The notes under the pieces were generated by a model. That model was not told the origin of the DNA. It worked only from the letters and a program-made list of their open reading frames with translations, and did no database searches. The position numbers were made by a program, and so were the translations under genes. A DNA stretch of 64,000 nt from Bordetella sp. LUAb4 (GTDB taxonomy: Bacteria > Pseudomonadota > Gammaproteobacteria > Burkholderiales > Burkholderiaceae_B). Positions 47,775 through 56,918 of the stretch are shown piece after piece (within the stretch, counting starts at the first letter, position 1; every line of letters begins with the position of its first letter). Location of the stretch: contig NZ_JAHPZX010000004.1 in assembly GCF_021325795.1 (NCBI RefSeq), positions 310,001 through 374,000 on the forward strand, read 5' to 3'.

Positions 47775-49108
47775 ACCAGCGTCTCCTTGTTCGCAGCGCG
47801 ATGCGGCGGCGCGCCCGCTGGTGCTTGCTCCCCGGCCGCAAGCTGATCCAAGCGGCCCAGGCGCCTGCGCGCGGCCCACAGGGACACTGCGCCGCCGGCC
47901 AGCAACAGCGCTGGAATCAGCCAGGTCAGCAGCGCGCGCGGATGCCAGGCGCGGTCGAACAGCGAGATGTCGGGCCAGGGTTTGGCGGGATTGAGCTGTA
48001 CCAGGGAACGATAGTCCTGCGAAAACAGGCGTTGCAGCAACTCCACCAGGAACACCACGCCACCTGCCAGCAGCATGGCGCCCACGATGGCCAGCACGAA
48101 GACCCCCACGACCTGCCCCAGGCCATGGCGTTCGCGCAGCCGTCGCGCCAAGCCGAACAGGCCGCTCAAGCCGGTAGGCATGAACATCATGACCAGCACG
48201 AACAGGATGCCTTGGTAAAGCAGCCAGGACCGGGTCAGATCGGAAACGGCATAACCGAAGAAGGTCATCAAGGCCGCGCCCAGCGCCGGTCCCAGGAACA
48301 CCTGGACGCCGCCGATATACGTATTCAGTACCGCCGCCGCGGACAACGAGGGATCGAACAGCACGTAGTTGGCGGATTCGTTGGAGATCACTTGCAGTCC
48401 CCCCGCCATGCCGGAGAACATCGCCGAGATGGCGAATACCGCCGTGCTCAGGCCATGCACGTTGTAGCCGAGGAAGCGCAGCCGATGGCTGTTCTCGCGT
48501 AGCCCCACGGTAAGCCGGCCCAGCGGCGTGCGCGTGTACAGATACAGCAGCACCATGGCCAGCACTACCCACGCCAGCGTCAGGTAGTACACCTGGGTGG
48601 TGGAGCCGAAATCGAAACCCCAGGCCGGCATGCGCATGGTGGATACGCCTACCTCGCCGCCGAACACGCCTTTCAGGTGGGGCGCCAGCGAGTGGACCAG
48701 CTCCGCGATGGCCAGCGTGATCATCGCGAAATACGTGCCGCTGCGCTTGGTGGCGAACCAGCCGGCGATACCGCCGAAGATCAAGCCGCCCACCGCGCCG
48801 GCCAACGGCATCAGCGGCGTGGGCACCAACCCTTCCCCGCCCAGCGCGTTCATGGCGTGCACGGTAGCGAAAGCACCGACACCGAAATACGCCGCATGTC
48901 CGAAAGACAACATGCCCGCCTGGCCGCACAGCAGGTTGTAGGCGGACGCGAACAGCGCCGCGATGAGCATCTGGATGGCCGCGTTCAGCAGCCCTTGCGA
49001 CAGTAGATAAGGCAGGGCCGCGAGCAGCAGCACGCCTGCCAGGCAGGCCGTCAGCCAATGATGATTCCACCGGTAATGCGTCGATCCGTGAGTCTGGGCG
49101 TTCTTCAT
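47771..49108 (-). CDS. livM: Branched-chain amino-acid ABC transporter permease LivM
   Basis: A 445-residue inner-membrane permease. The N-terminal segment is basic, then multiple hydrophobic helices follow with the conserved NLLCGQAGMLSFGHAAYFGVGA and AIRE-type loop LGRLTVGLRENSHRLRFLGYN in sense, and STYIGG/GGVQVFLGPALGA. The C-terminus carries an extra part with another helix (LLTWLIPALLLAGGAVSLWAA) and a polar tail, longer than usual LivM. It is preceded by livH with a 4-base gap and overlaps livG. Confidence 0.93.
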   Translation of the reverse strand: MKNAQTHGSTHYRWNHHWLTACLAGVLLLAALPYLLSQGLLNAAIQMLIAALFASAYNLLCGQAGMLSFGHAAYFGVGAFATVHAMNALGGEGLVPTPLMPLAGAVGGLIFGGIAGWFATKRSGTYFAMITLAIAELVHSLAPHLKGVFGGEVGVSTMRMPAWGFDFGSTTQVYYLTLAWVVLAMVLLYLYTRTPLGRLTVGLRENSHRLRFLGYNVHGLSTAVFAISAMFSGMAGGLQVISNESANYVLFDPSLSAAAVLNTYIGGVQVFLGPALGAALMTFFGYAVSDLTRSWLLYQGILFVLVMMFMPTGLSGLFGLARRLRERHGLGQVVGVFVLAIVGAMLLAGGVVFLVELLQRLFSQDYRSLVQLNPAKPWPDISLFDRAWHPRALLTWLIPALLLAGGAVSLWAARRRLGRLDQLAAGEQAPAGAPPHRAANKETLV

Positions 49109-49112
49109 TGCA

Positions 49113-50054
49113 TCACTCCTTCTCGCCCATCAGCCCGCCGGGGCGCAGCAGCAAGACCAGCAGCATCAGCGCAAAGGGCAAGGTAGCGGCCAGGCTGCTG
49201 ACCTTGAGCGTCAGCAAGCCACCCACGCCGCGCGCCCAGTCGCCCGCGCCGAGTAGATCGAACAGATCCGCCAGGCTGCGGTCCACGCCTACCGCCATGG
49301 AGGTGATGATGCCGATCAGCAGCGAAGCCAGCATCGCGCCCGGCAAGGATCCCAGGCCGCCGACCACGACGACCACGAACACCATCACACCGAGCTCCAG
49401 CGCCATATTCGGATTGGTGGTGTAGAACGCACCGGCCACCGCGCCGGCCAGGCCCGCCAACGCGGCGCCGGCACCGAATACGCCCATGAAGACCAAGGGC
49501 ACGTTATGTCCCAGGGCTTCGGCCATATTGGGCCGGTGTATGGCGGAACGCACGACGATGCCGACCCGGGTACGGGTCAGCGCCAGATAGATGGCGATGA
49601 ACATGGCGATGGCGATGCCGCCCATGATCAGGCGGTAGGCCGCGTACTGCGTGCCGCCGATGCTGAAGGCGGGAAAGTCCAGCGCGCTTGGCAAGTGGTA
49701 GTCGACGGGGTAGTTGCCGTAGAACAGCTTGATGGACTCGGCGATGATGAAGGACAGGCCGAAAGTGAGCAGCAATTCGTGGGCGTGGCCGTGGCGATGC
49801 ACCCGCCGCAGGAAGTAACGCTCCACCACGACGCCTACCAGGCCCACCAGCACGGGCGACAGGATCACGGCTGGCCAGAAGCCGATCAAGCCTTGCAACG
49901 TGTAGGCGAAGTAAGCGCCCAGCATGTAGAACGAGGCGTGGGCGAAGTTCAACACGCCCATCATGCCGAAGATCAGGGTCAGGCCGGCGGAAACCATGAA
50001 CAGCAGCAATCCGTAGATGATGCCGTTCAACAGGGAGAATAGGAGTTGTTCCAT
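49113..50054 (-). CDS. livH: Branched-chain amino-acid ABC transporter permease LivH
   Basis: 313 residues from the ATG at 50054 (MEQLLFSLLNGIIYGLLLF). Many hydrophobic helices; the family segments GVLNFAHASFYMLGAYFAY, ELLLTFGLSFI, GIVVRSAIHRPNMAEALGHN and VVGGLGSLPGAMLASLLIG are all visible in sense. It forms the membrane channel with LivM. It lies about 150 bases downstream of the binding-protein gene and 4 bases before livM. Confidence 0.93.
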   Translation of the reverse strand: MEQLLFSLLNGIIYGLLLFMVSAGLTLIFGMMGVLNFAHASFYMLGAYFAYTLQGLIGFWPAVILSPVLVGLVGVVVERYFLRRVHRHGHAHELLLTFGLSFIIAESIKLFYGNYPVDYHLPSALDFPAFSIGGTQYAAYRLIMGGIAIAMFIAIYLALTRTRVGIVVRSAIHRPNMAEALGHNVPLVFMGVFGAGAALAGLAGAVAGAFYTTNPNMALELGVMVFVVVVVGGLGSLPGAMLASLLIGIITSMAVGVDRSLADLFDLLGAGDWARGVGGLLTLKVSSLAATLPFALMLLVLLLRPGGLMGEKE

Positions 50055-50208
50055 GGAGTCCCGACGGCAATCCTGGGCGGCCAATCAATGGGATTGGCGG
50101 CACAGGACTGCCAGATGAAAATTGCAAGGCGGGTATGCTGAGGCGCCAAACGCCGGGACTCAAGCTCAGGCGTGACACCTGATATCAATCCCGGATGTTG
50201 AACCTTGC

Positions 50209-51465
50209 TCAACCCGGCCGTTTCATCTTGCAGGTGGCCTGCACTGGCGTGGACGCCTGCTCCGCCGTCAGCAGCAGCACCGGCTTGAAGCCCATGTCGG
50301 TGCCATCCACCTTGAACTTCGCATCGCGGGCGACGGTCGACACCACGATAGGCAACTGCGCCTGGTGGTCGGCCGCCCGCATGCTCATCTCGCCCATGGG
50401 CGTCGGAATGCGGGTGGTCTCCAGCACTTTGGCGAACTCGTTGACGTTCAGCGCGCCGTTCTTCGCCGGCGTGTGCTTGAGCGCTTCGGCCACCATCTTC
50501 ATGCCGTACACCGTCTGCGGTTCGACGAACACCGGCACGTGGCCGGTCTTGGCCTTGTAGTCTTCGATGAACTTTTCGCCTTCCGGGCCATTGGCTTCGG
50601 CATTGAAGGTGTGCGCCACGAAATTCCCCAGCGCCAGGTCGCCGGCATTGGCGATATTGCCGGGCTGGTCCAGATACACCGTGCCGTAGCGCGCCTTCAG
50701 CCCCGCCGCCTTGGATGCCTTCATCAGCAGCAGAAGATCGTTGGACCAGTTGCCGGTGATCACCGTTTCCGCGCCGGATGCCGCGATCTTGGCGACGTAG
50801 GGTGCGAAATCCTGGATTTTGTTGACGTCGTGCAGCGTTTTCTCCACCACCGTATAGCCGCCCTCCTTCTGGAAGTCGACGGTGGCCTGCTCCATGTCCT
50901 GGCCCCAGGAATAGTTCTGGTTGATGGCGTAGACCTTGGTGCCCAGGGCGTTGGCTTTCTTCATGCCTTCGATCAGGGACTTGGTGCGCACCTGCGCATT
51001 ACCGGCGAAGCGGAAATGGTAGAAGCTGCACTTGTCGCCGGTCAGCTCCAGGGCCTCGGCGCCCATATTGATGTAGACCATTTCCTTGCCGGGATTGCGC
51101 AGGTTGTACTTGCGCACGTCTTCGGTGATCTGCCCGCCGATGGCCGACGACGCGCCCTGCACGACGATGCTGACACCGTCCGCGGCGGCGGCCTTCAGCT
51201 TGTCCGCGGCGCCGGCAGGACCGCCCTGATTGTCGTATTCCAGCAGTTGCACCGGCTCGCCGTTCCAGCCGCCGGCCGCGTTGATCTGGTCGATGGTGTA
51301 GCGCACGGCCGCGCGGTAAGCCTGGCCCGTGGAGGCCTGCGGACCGGACAGGGTCTCGACCAGGCCGATCTTGACCGGCGCCGCGGCGGCCGGCATGGCT
51401 GCCAGCGCGGCCGTGGCGGCCGTGGCGGCCGTTGCCGCGATAGCCAGGAAGTGGCTTTTTTTCAT
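50209..51465 (-). CDS. ABC transporter substrate-binding protein, Liv/Leu-type
   Basis: 418 residues. Signal peptide MKKSHFLAIAATAATAATAA, a Thr/Ala repeat, with cleavage near AAA-APVKIG. The mature protein starts VKIGLVETLSGPQASTGQAY and continues with periplasmic-binding-fold marks INAAGGWNG, QGASSAIG, GTKVYAINQNYSWGQDM and PVFVEPQTVYGMKMVAEAL in sense. It delivers the ligand to LivHM. The presence of BKACE and two SDRs around it suggests a hydroxy or amino acid, not necessarily a branched-chain amino acid. First gene of the importer operon. Confidence 0.92.
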   Translation of the reverse strand: MKKSHFLAIAATAATAATAALAAMPAAAAPVKIGLVETLSGPQASTGQAYRAAVRYTIDQINAAGGWNGEPVQLLEYDNQGGPAGAADKLKAAAADGVSIVVQGASSAIGGQITEDVRKYNLRNPGKEMVYINMGAEALELTGDKCSFYHFRFAGNAQVRTKSLIEGMKKANALGTKVYAINQNYSWGQDMEQATVDFQKEGGYTVVEKTLHDVNKIQDFAPYVAKIAASGAETVITGNWSNDLLLLMKASKAAGLKARYGTVYLDQPGNIANAGDLALGNFVAHTFNAEANGPEGEKFIEDYKAKTGHVPVFVEPQTVYGMKMVAEALKHTPAKNGALNVNEFAKVLETTRIPTPMGEMSMRAADHQAQLPIVVSTVARDAKFKVDGTDMGFKPVLLLTAEQASTPVQATCKMKRPG

Positions 51466-51525
51466 GTTTGTCTCCTCGTGTTTTTAGTGAGGCGGTCGGG
51501 CGGGTTTACCTGCCCCGGCAATCCG

Positions 51526-51579
51526 CTTGTGTTCGTACTTGTGTTCGTGCGTGTTTGTACTTGCTTGTGCTTGCTTGTG
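51526..51579. repeat. Short tandem repeats CTTGTGTTCGTA / CTTGCTTGTG
   Basis: CTTGTGTTCGTA and CTTGTGTTCGTG stand side by side, then CGTGTTTGTA, then two copies of CTTGCTTGTG. They lie in the gap between the short-chain dehydrogenase and the binding protein gene. Confidence 0.75.
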
Positions 51580-51631
51580 CTGCAGATCAACCTATGCGAT
51601 GCGCACGTCGTGTGCAGGCGCCCTACCTTCT

Positions 51632-52423
51632 TCAGAGGTATTCGATGTTGCCGTCCACGCTGATCGCCTGGCCGGTGATGTTGCGCGCCGCCGGCGAGCA
51701 CAGGAACAAGGCCATCGCGGCGATATCGTCGGTGGTGACCATGCGGCGCAAGGAAATCTTGCGTAGGTATTCCTCGCGCATGGCATCCGCCGACACGCCG
51801 GCCGCGGCCGCCCGCGCACCGATGACGCCGTTCATACGTTCGCCTTCCACCGTGCCCGGCAGAATAGCGTTGACGCGCACGCCCTGCGGTCCCAGTTCGA
51901 CGGCCAGCGACTTCATCATGCCGATCAGCGCCCACTTGGTGGACGCGTAAGGGGTGCGCAAGGCATAGCCCAGGCGGCCGGCCACCGAGCTCATGGCGAT
52001 AAGGCAGGGATCCTGGCTGGACGCCTTCAGCAAAGGCACCGCGCGGTTGGCGAAGTAGAAATGGCTGTTCAGGTTGACGGCTATGGTGCGTTCCCAGTCC
52101 GCCCGGGCGATGTCCTCCACTGCCCCGGTAGGACCGGCGATACCGACGTTGTTCACCAGCACGTCCAGGCCGCCCAAGGTGCCGCGGACATCGTCGAAAA
52201 CCGTGTCGACGTCGCGGGCCACGGCGGCATCGGCCACACTGGTGGTGATTTCGGGAAATTCGGCCGCCAGGCGGTCCAGGGCCGCCCTGTCGATGTCGCA
52301 CACATGCACCCGCGCGCCGGCCTCGCGAAAGCCGCGGGCCACCGCCGCGCCGATGCCCGATGCCCCCGCGCTGACCAGCACGCGCAGGCCCCGCACCGGC
52401 CGCAACCTATCGATGACGCTCAT
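51632..52423 (-). CDS. Short-chain dehydrogenase/reductase
   Basis: 263 residues. The start of the Rossmann fold reads VLVSAGASGIGAAVAR (normally TGxxxGIG), so the usual Thr/Gly is replaced by Ser-Ala. NNVGIAGPTGAVED, MSSVAGRLG and the catalytic YASTK follow, ending DIAAMALFLCSPAARNITGQ-ISVDG as in FabG-type SDRs. The ATG at 52423 with AGGTGA upstream is preferred; a GTG at 52429 is possible. It heads the minus-strand run that includes the Liv importer and faces the PucR-type regulator across a perfect palindrome, so it probably catalyses a step on the imported compound. Confidence 0.9.
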   Translation of the reverse strand: MSVIDRLRPVRGLRVLVSAGASGIGAAVARGFREAGARVHVCDIDRAALDRLAAEFPEITTSVADAAVARDVDTVFDDVRGTLGGLDVLVNNVGIAGPTGAVEDIARADWERTIAVNLNSHFYFANRAVPLLKASSQDPCLIAMSSVAGRLGYALRTPYASTKWALIGMMKSLAVELGPQGVRVNAILPGTVEGERMNGVIGARAAAAGVSADAMREEYLRKISLRRMVTTDDIAAMALFLCSPAARNITGQAISVDGNIEYL

Positions 52424-52484
52424 ATTCACCTGCCTGTCTCCTTGATCTTGTAGCAGCAGTGTCGGGGGAATGCGGCGCCGGGGC

Positions 52485-52503
52485 TATGTGCAATATGCAC
52501 ATA
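52485..52503. promoter_or_regulatory. Perfect palindrome TATGTGCA-ATA-TGCACATA
   Basis: An 8-bp inverted repeat with a 3-base spacer lies in the 215-base gap between the divergent dehydrogenase and PucR-type genes, a likely operator for that regulator. Confidence 0.75.
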
Positions 52504-52638
52504 GAAACTGAACAGTTGATATGATGTTCGCACTTCGGCGTCCTGATTCTTGGCGGGGCTTCGGCCTGGGCCTCTGCCCAGACCCACGCCGGATTCATCC
52601 TCGACGTCCTTACCTGAGTTCTCACCCGGTTTCTACCC

Positions 52639-54615
52639 ATGCACGCGGAATCGCTCACCGCCGACCTGCTCGCCCTGCTCAATGGCAATGCCCCCACGCA
52701 GGATTTCGCCGCGCGCCTTGCAACGCTCGAGGCCTTGCCGGATGGGATGCAAGGCAAGCCTGGCCTGATCGAACTGGCGCGCATGGCGATGGCGCTACGC
52801 AACCGGCTCGACCAGCACGAACAGCGCGAACGGGGCATGCTGGCCGTCATCGAGTCCGCGCAAGACCTGTCCGCGCGGCTGGACCTGCCGGAACTGCTGA
52901 AGGCCATCGTTACCCGTGCGCGCGATCTGCTGCGCGCGCACCTGTGCTGGCTCACCATCTACGATGCCGACCTGGGTGAATTCAAGGTGGTGGTGGCCGA
53001 TGGCGCCATCGCCGCGCGCACCGGCAAGATGACGGCGAAGCGCAGCCTGGGCGTGGCGGGCATCGTCATGTCGACGCGCATGCCCTTCTCCACCCCGGAC
53101 TATCTGCATGACAATCGGTTCGCCCATGATGCGGACCTGGACGACATCTTCCGCGACGAGGGCGTCGGTGCGCTGGTGGGCGCGCCCTTGATCTGGAACG
53201 ACACGGTCATCGGCCTGTTGTTCGTGGCCGACCGCTACCACCGCACGCACACGGCGCTGAACGTGTCCATTCTCTGCACCTTGGCCACGCACGCGGCGGT
53301 GGCCATCAACAACGCCAAGGCCTTCGCCGATGCCCAGGCCGCCGTCGAACGCGCCGACCATGCGCGCGCCGAACTGGAACGGCATGCGCAGGACGTGCAG
53401 GCGGCGGTGGAGGCGCATGAACGGCTGACGTCGCTGCTCGCGCGCGGTGCTTCCCTGGGCGAGCTATGCCAGTCGGTCGCGCAATTGCTGCAAGGCAGCG
53501 TACTGGTGCTGGACGAGGCGCAGCAGGTGCTCAGCCGGGCCGATGCGCCGGACGGCGCCGGCACCGCGGCCAGCCAGTACCAACCCTACGGGCCACACAG
53601 TGCGGACCTGACGCGGGCCCTGCGCGAAAGCCGCCGCGCCGGCCGCTCGATGATTGCCTATGAACGTGATGGCGAGCTTTGCCGGGCGATCGCCGTCATC
53701 GGCGGCGACGGCGTGCTGGGCGCCGTCCTGCTGTTCCGGCGGGAAGACCTGCGCGACAGCTTCGTGCGGACCTTCGAACGCAGCAGTAGCGTGATCGGCA
53801 CGGTGCTGCTGTCGCAGGAGCGCATGGAGGCCAGCAAGAGCCGCGCGGAGTCGGAACTGCTGCAGTCCCTGGTCTCGCCGCGCCAGGGCGAACCGGCGCT
53901 GGCGCGCGACCGGGCCGAACGTGTCGGGCTGGACCTGACGCAGCCGCTGATGTTGATGCTGGTCGAGCTTGAGCACGCCGAGGCCGGTTTCATGGCGCGC
54001 CGTCTGCGTGCCGCGTTGAAGCCGCCCAGTGGGGGGCTGCCTGGTTTCGTGCTGGACGAACTCGACGGGGTCCTGACGTTCGTCTGCGGCGCCGCGCAGG
54101 CACAGGCGCTGGGCAAGGCCATGGAGGACCACGCACGGCGTGCCGCGGGCGCCGCCTATTGCGGCGTGCTGTCGCGCCCCGTGCACAGCGCCGCCGAGTT
54201 GCCCGCACTGTATGCGGCATTGCGGCGGGCGCTGGCGGTGGTGGACCGTCTGGGTATGCGGGGCCGCATCGTCGCCCAGAACGAGATGGCGGTTTACTCG
54301 ATCCTGTTCGAAACCCAGGATGGCACCCGCCTGGCCCAGTTCCTGGATGCCACCATCGGTCCTTTGGTCGACCACGACCGCAAGCGTGGCACCGAGCTGG
54401 CGTCCAGCCTGCTTGCCTATCTGGATAATCGGCAGAACGCGTCGGTCACCGCCACGCAACTGGGCATCCACGTCAACACCATGCGCCAGCGCCTGGCCAG
54501 CATCGGTTTGCTGATCGGCGCGGCCTGGAACGACACCCATCGTGCCTTGGAGATCCATCTGGCCTTGCGCCTGTGGAGCCTGGGCGTGGCGCAGTCGCCA
54601 GGGGCAACCCCATAG
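52639..54615 (+). CDS. GAF-domain PucR/CdaR-family transcriptional regulator
   Basis: 658 residues. An N-terminal helical segment is followed by a GAF domain (about 75-225, LDLPELLKAIVTRARDLLRA to NVSILCTLATHAAVAINNAKAF in sense), a coiled coil, a central region with a second sensor-like part, and the C-terminal PucR helix-turn-helix of LLAYLDNRQNASVTATQLGIHVNTMRQRL in sense. Regulators of this type switch on catabolic operons when a substrate is bound. Divergent from the dehydrogenase/Liv operon and next to a perfect palindrome, it is the obvious activator of that module. Confidence 0.9.
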   Translation: MHAESLTADLLALLNGNAPTQDFAARLATLEALPDGMQGKPGLIELARMAMALRNRLDQHEQRERGMLAVIESAQDLSARLDLPELLKAIVTRARDLLRAHLCWLTIYDADLGEFKVVVADGAIAARTGKMTAKRSLGVAGIVMSTRMPFSTPDYLHDNRFAHDADLDDIFRDEGVGALVGAPLIWNDTVIGLLFVADRYHRTHTALNVSILCTLATHAAVAINNAKAFADAQAAVERADHARAELERHAQDVQAAVEAHERLTSLLARGASLGELCQSVAQLLQGSVLVLDEAQQVLSRADAPDGAGTAASQYQPYGPHSADLTRALRESRRAGRSMIAYERDGELCRAIAVIGGDGVLGAVLLFRREDLRDSFVRTFERSSSVIGTVLLSQERMEASKSRAESELLQSLVSPRQGEPALARDRAERVGLDLTQPLMLMLVELEHAEAGFMARRLRAALKPPSGGLPGFVLDELDGVLTFVCGAAQAQALGKAMEDHARRAAGAAYCGVLSRPVHSAAELPALYAALRRALAVVDRLGMRGRIVAQNEMAVYSILFETQDGTRLAQFLDATIGPLVDHDRKRGTELASSLLAYLDNRQNASVTATQLGIHVNTMRQRLASIGLLIGAAWNDTHRALEIHLALRLWSLGVAQSPGATP

Positions 54616-54674
54616 CGGCGCACGGTATGATTGCGGGTTGTCTGCGGACCAACGAATCCAGGAGCAATACTGCA

Positions 54675-55175
54675 GTGAGTGACATCGAGATCCCGGACGC
54701 GGATACGCCCGAAGACCGCAAGATTCAGGAACCCCGCTTGTGGCGTGACGACGGCTGGTCCGCGCGAGTCATCAAGAACGAGGACGACGACGGCTGGGCC
54801 GTGGAAATGACCCAGGAGGGCCAGTCCGAGCCGGCCTTGGTCGGGCCGTGGACCATGGGCCGCGACAAGAAGAACCCCAAGCCGCTCGACCCGCCGGCCT
54901 TCCATACCCTGGTCAAGACCGCCAACGAAGTGTTGCGCCGCCACGAACAGCAATTGCACGCGACGCTGCACAAGAGCGTGAAGATCGATGCCGCCGAGGG
55001 GCGCGTGACGGTGAAGCTGGACATCGTGCCCGAGGAAGACGAACCCTATGCCGTGTTGAGCGCCTACGACGAGCTGGGCGAGAAGCTGGCCGAGATTCGC
55101 GTGTCGCCGGCTTACAAGCTAAGCGTGCAGCGGGCCTCGGACTGGGCCGCCGGCGGTTTCGGCAACAGCGGCTGA
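54675..55175 (+). CDS. Conserved-looking hypothetical protein
   Basis: 166 residues, not recognised; soluble and acidic at the N-terminus (SDIEIPDADTPEDRKIQEP). Other distinct parts are LWRDDGWSARVIKNEDDDGWAVEM and DPPAFHTLVKTANEVLRRHEQQ, with no signal peptide. The GTG at 54675 follows an AGGAG site ten bases upstream. A GTG 100 bases further up has no ribosome site and overlaps the PucR gene. Its sense suggests a small cytoplasmic protein; no function can be assigned. Confidence 0.75.
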   Translation: MSDIEIPDADTPEDRKIQEPRLWRDDGWSARVIKNEDDDGWAVEMTQEGQSEPALVGPWTMGRDKKNPKPLDPPAFHTLVKTANEVLRRHEQQLHATLHKSVKIDAAEGRVTVKLDIVPEEDEPYAVLSAYDELGEKLAEIRVSPAYKLSVQRASDWAAGGFGNSG

Positions 55176-55193
55176 TCGGCCGGCTTCAGCCAT

Positions 55194-55667
55194 TCAGGCG
55201 CACTGCTGTCCAGCGGCCCACTCTGTCAGGCCGCTGGTCGGCACGTCGGCGGGCGGCAGCAGAAAACAGATGACGTGCCCGCTGTCCACCAGGCCCAGCA
55301 CCGCCCGCTGACCCTGCGCCAGGCCGGCGGGCAGCGCTGCCGCCGGCGCGATCGCCGACACGACCGCGATGGTCGCGTCCAGCACCCGGCCCTGGACCTT
55401 GCGCGCATCGGGGTAAGCGCCTTCGATCGAAGCGCTTTGACCTATGCCGAACGCGCCGCCCTGCTCCGGTTTCACGCTGGTAATCTCGATAGGCACATAG
55501 TGCACCGGCTTGCGGCCCGCGGCGCCTTGCCACAGCAAGGGCTTCGAGTTTGCGAATGACGACATGACGGATCGCTCCAGGTTGGACTGCGTGGCACGCG
55601 CCGGCGGCGGCACCAGCGTTGTTCCTGCGCCCAATGCGAACGCCGCCGCGGTCAATAGGTACTTCAT
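55194..55667 (-). CDS. Secreted hypothetical protein
   Basis: 157 residues. A strong GAGGAGG site precedes the ATG at 55667. The signal peptide MKYLLTAAAFALGAGTTLVP ends near ARA-TQSN. The mature domain includes KPVHYVPIEITSVKPEQGG and a Pro/Ala-rich middle (AIAPAAALPAGLAQG), ending with a single Cys in VICFLLPP and QQCA. It is convergent with the 166-residue gene, 18 bases apart. Not recognised. Confidence 0.75.
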   Translation of the reverse strand: MKYLLTAAAFALGAGTTLVPPPARATQSNLERSVMSSFANSKPLLWQGAAGRKPVHYVPIEITSVKPEQGGAFGIGQSASIEGAYPDARKVQGRVLDATIAVVSAIAPAAALPAGLAQGQRAVLGLVDSGHVICFLLPPADVPTSGLTEWAAGQQCA

Positions 55668-55856
55668 TCTGCCTCCTCGATCGTGATGCAAGGCCGTATC
55701 TCCAGTCCCGCCGTTGGCCAAGGGAAAGCCGCGTATAGTGGCGCCTGGCTTCGCGGCCGATTATGCCGCGTTGCTTTACATGCTGCCAGTTGAAGGCCGG
55801 AGACTGGGTGCCGCCGCCGCGTGTCCCTGCGCGGGCTGAGCCTCGCCCTTATAAAA

Positions 55857-56750
55857 ATGACTGTTCCAGTACGCCACCCCTCGCCACTCGCCGGCATTGC
55901 CTGCCTGGTGGCGGGCATCTTCTGCCTTACCGTGAGCGACGCCCAGGCCAAATGGCTGGGACAGTTCTACAGCCCGATCCAGATTCTGTTCATGCGCGCC
56001 ATGATCGCGCTGCCGGTGGTGCTGGCCGTGGTCGTGGCGATCGGCGGGCGGCGCAGCCTGCGCACGCAATACCCCCGCATACACCTGCTGCGCGGCGGCC
56101 TGAACATGGTGTCGGCCAGCTGTTTCTATATCGGGCTGCAGCATTTGCCGCTGGCCGAGAATACCGCCATCGCCTTCGCGGCGCCGCTGTTCGTCACCGC
56201 GCTATCGGTGCTGGTACTCAAGGAAAAAGTCGACAGGGCCCGCTGGATAGCCGTGGCCGCGGGCTTCGTCGGCGTATTGATCATCGTGCGGCCCACCTCA
56301 TCGAGTTTCGATGTGGCCGCGCTGTGGCCGCTGGTTACCGCGCTCTTGTATGCGGTGATGATGACGACGGCGCGCGCGATCGGTCGCGGCGAGAGCATGT
56401 TGACGACCATGTTCTACATCGTCGCCGCGCAGTGTGTCTGGAGCGCCCTGGTCGCCCCGTGGTTCTGGACGGCGCCGCAGTGGCAGCACGCCCCTTACTT
56501 CGCCGGCATCGCCCTGTGTTCGACCTTGGGGCTGACGCTGATCACCCAAGGCTTCCGTATCGGTCCCGCTTCCGTGGTCGCGCCCTTCGACTACACCGGC
56601 CTGATCTGGGCCACCTTGCTTGGCTGGATCATCTGGAACGAGCAGCCCGACCTGGTGGCCTATCTGGGCGCCCTGTTCATCGCGGGCAGCGGTGTTTATA
56701 TCGCCCTGCGAGAGACGCGGAACACGCGGCGGCAGGGAGCCGCAAGCTGA
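55857..56750 (+). CDS. DMT-superfamily EamA transporter
   Basis: About 297 residues with roughly ten hydrophobic helices and two EamA repeats (first about 10-140, second about 150-290). Marks: RAMIALPVVLAVVV, RGGLNMVSASCFYIGLQHLP, AIAFAAPLFVTALSVLVLKE, PFDYTGLIWATLLGWIIW in sense. Family members export amino acids, nucleosides or other small metabolites; substrate unknown. Starts at ATG 55857 or GTG 55821; neither has a strong ribosome site. Confidence 0.88.
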   Translation: MTVPVRHPSPLAGIACLVAGIFCLTVSDAQAKWLGQFYSPIQILFMRAMIALPVVLAVVVAIGGRRSLRTQYPRIHLLRGGLNMVSASCFYIGLQHLPLAENTAIAFAAPLFVTALSVLVLKEKVDRARWIAVAAGFVGVLIIVRPTSSSFDVAALWPLVTALLYAVMMTTARAIGRGESMLTTMFYIVAAQCVWSALVAPWFWTAPQWQHAPYFAGIALCSTLGLTLITQGFRIGPASVVAPFDYTGLIWATLLGWIIWNEQPDLVAYLGALFIAGSGVYIALRETRNTRRQGAAS

Positions 56751-56811
56751 GCAGGCGGCGGGCTGAATCCTGAATAAAGGGTCGCCCTGTCCAAATAGCA
56801 GGACCAGGATC

Positions 56812-56836
56812 GCAAAAAATACTGGAAATTTTTTGC
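56812..56836. terminator. AT-rich hairpin after the EamA gene
   Basis: GCAAAAAAT (56812-56820) and ATTTTTTGC (56828-56836) with a 7-base loop, 60 bases after the EamA stop. A terminator candidate; it could also be part of the chemoreceptor promoter region. Confidence 0.5.
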
Positions 56837-56918
56837 CACAAGTCTTCACAAATCGATTTAAATTGGGTTCAATCGCAGCCTGCGCGCTCCGACGCGAACT
56901 TTTCGAGGACGACTTGCT

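Noticed and set aside
46180-49070. Apparent long proteins extending livF and livG upstream (553 and 723 codons)
   Set aside because: Only the 3' parts match ABC ATPases; the upstream parts are out-of-phase readings of livG and livM. ATGA overlaps fix the true starts at 46902 and 47774.
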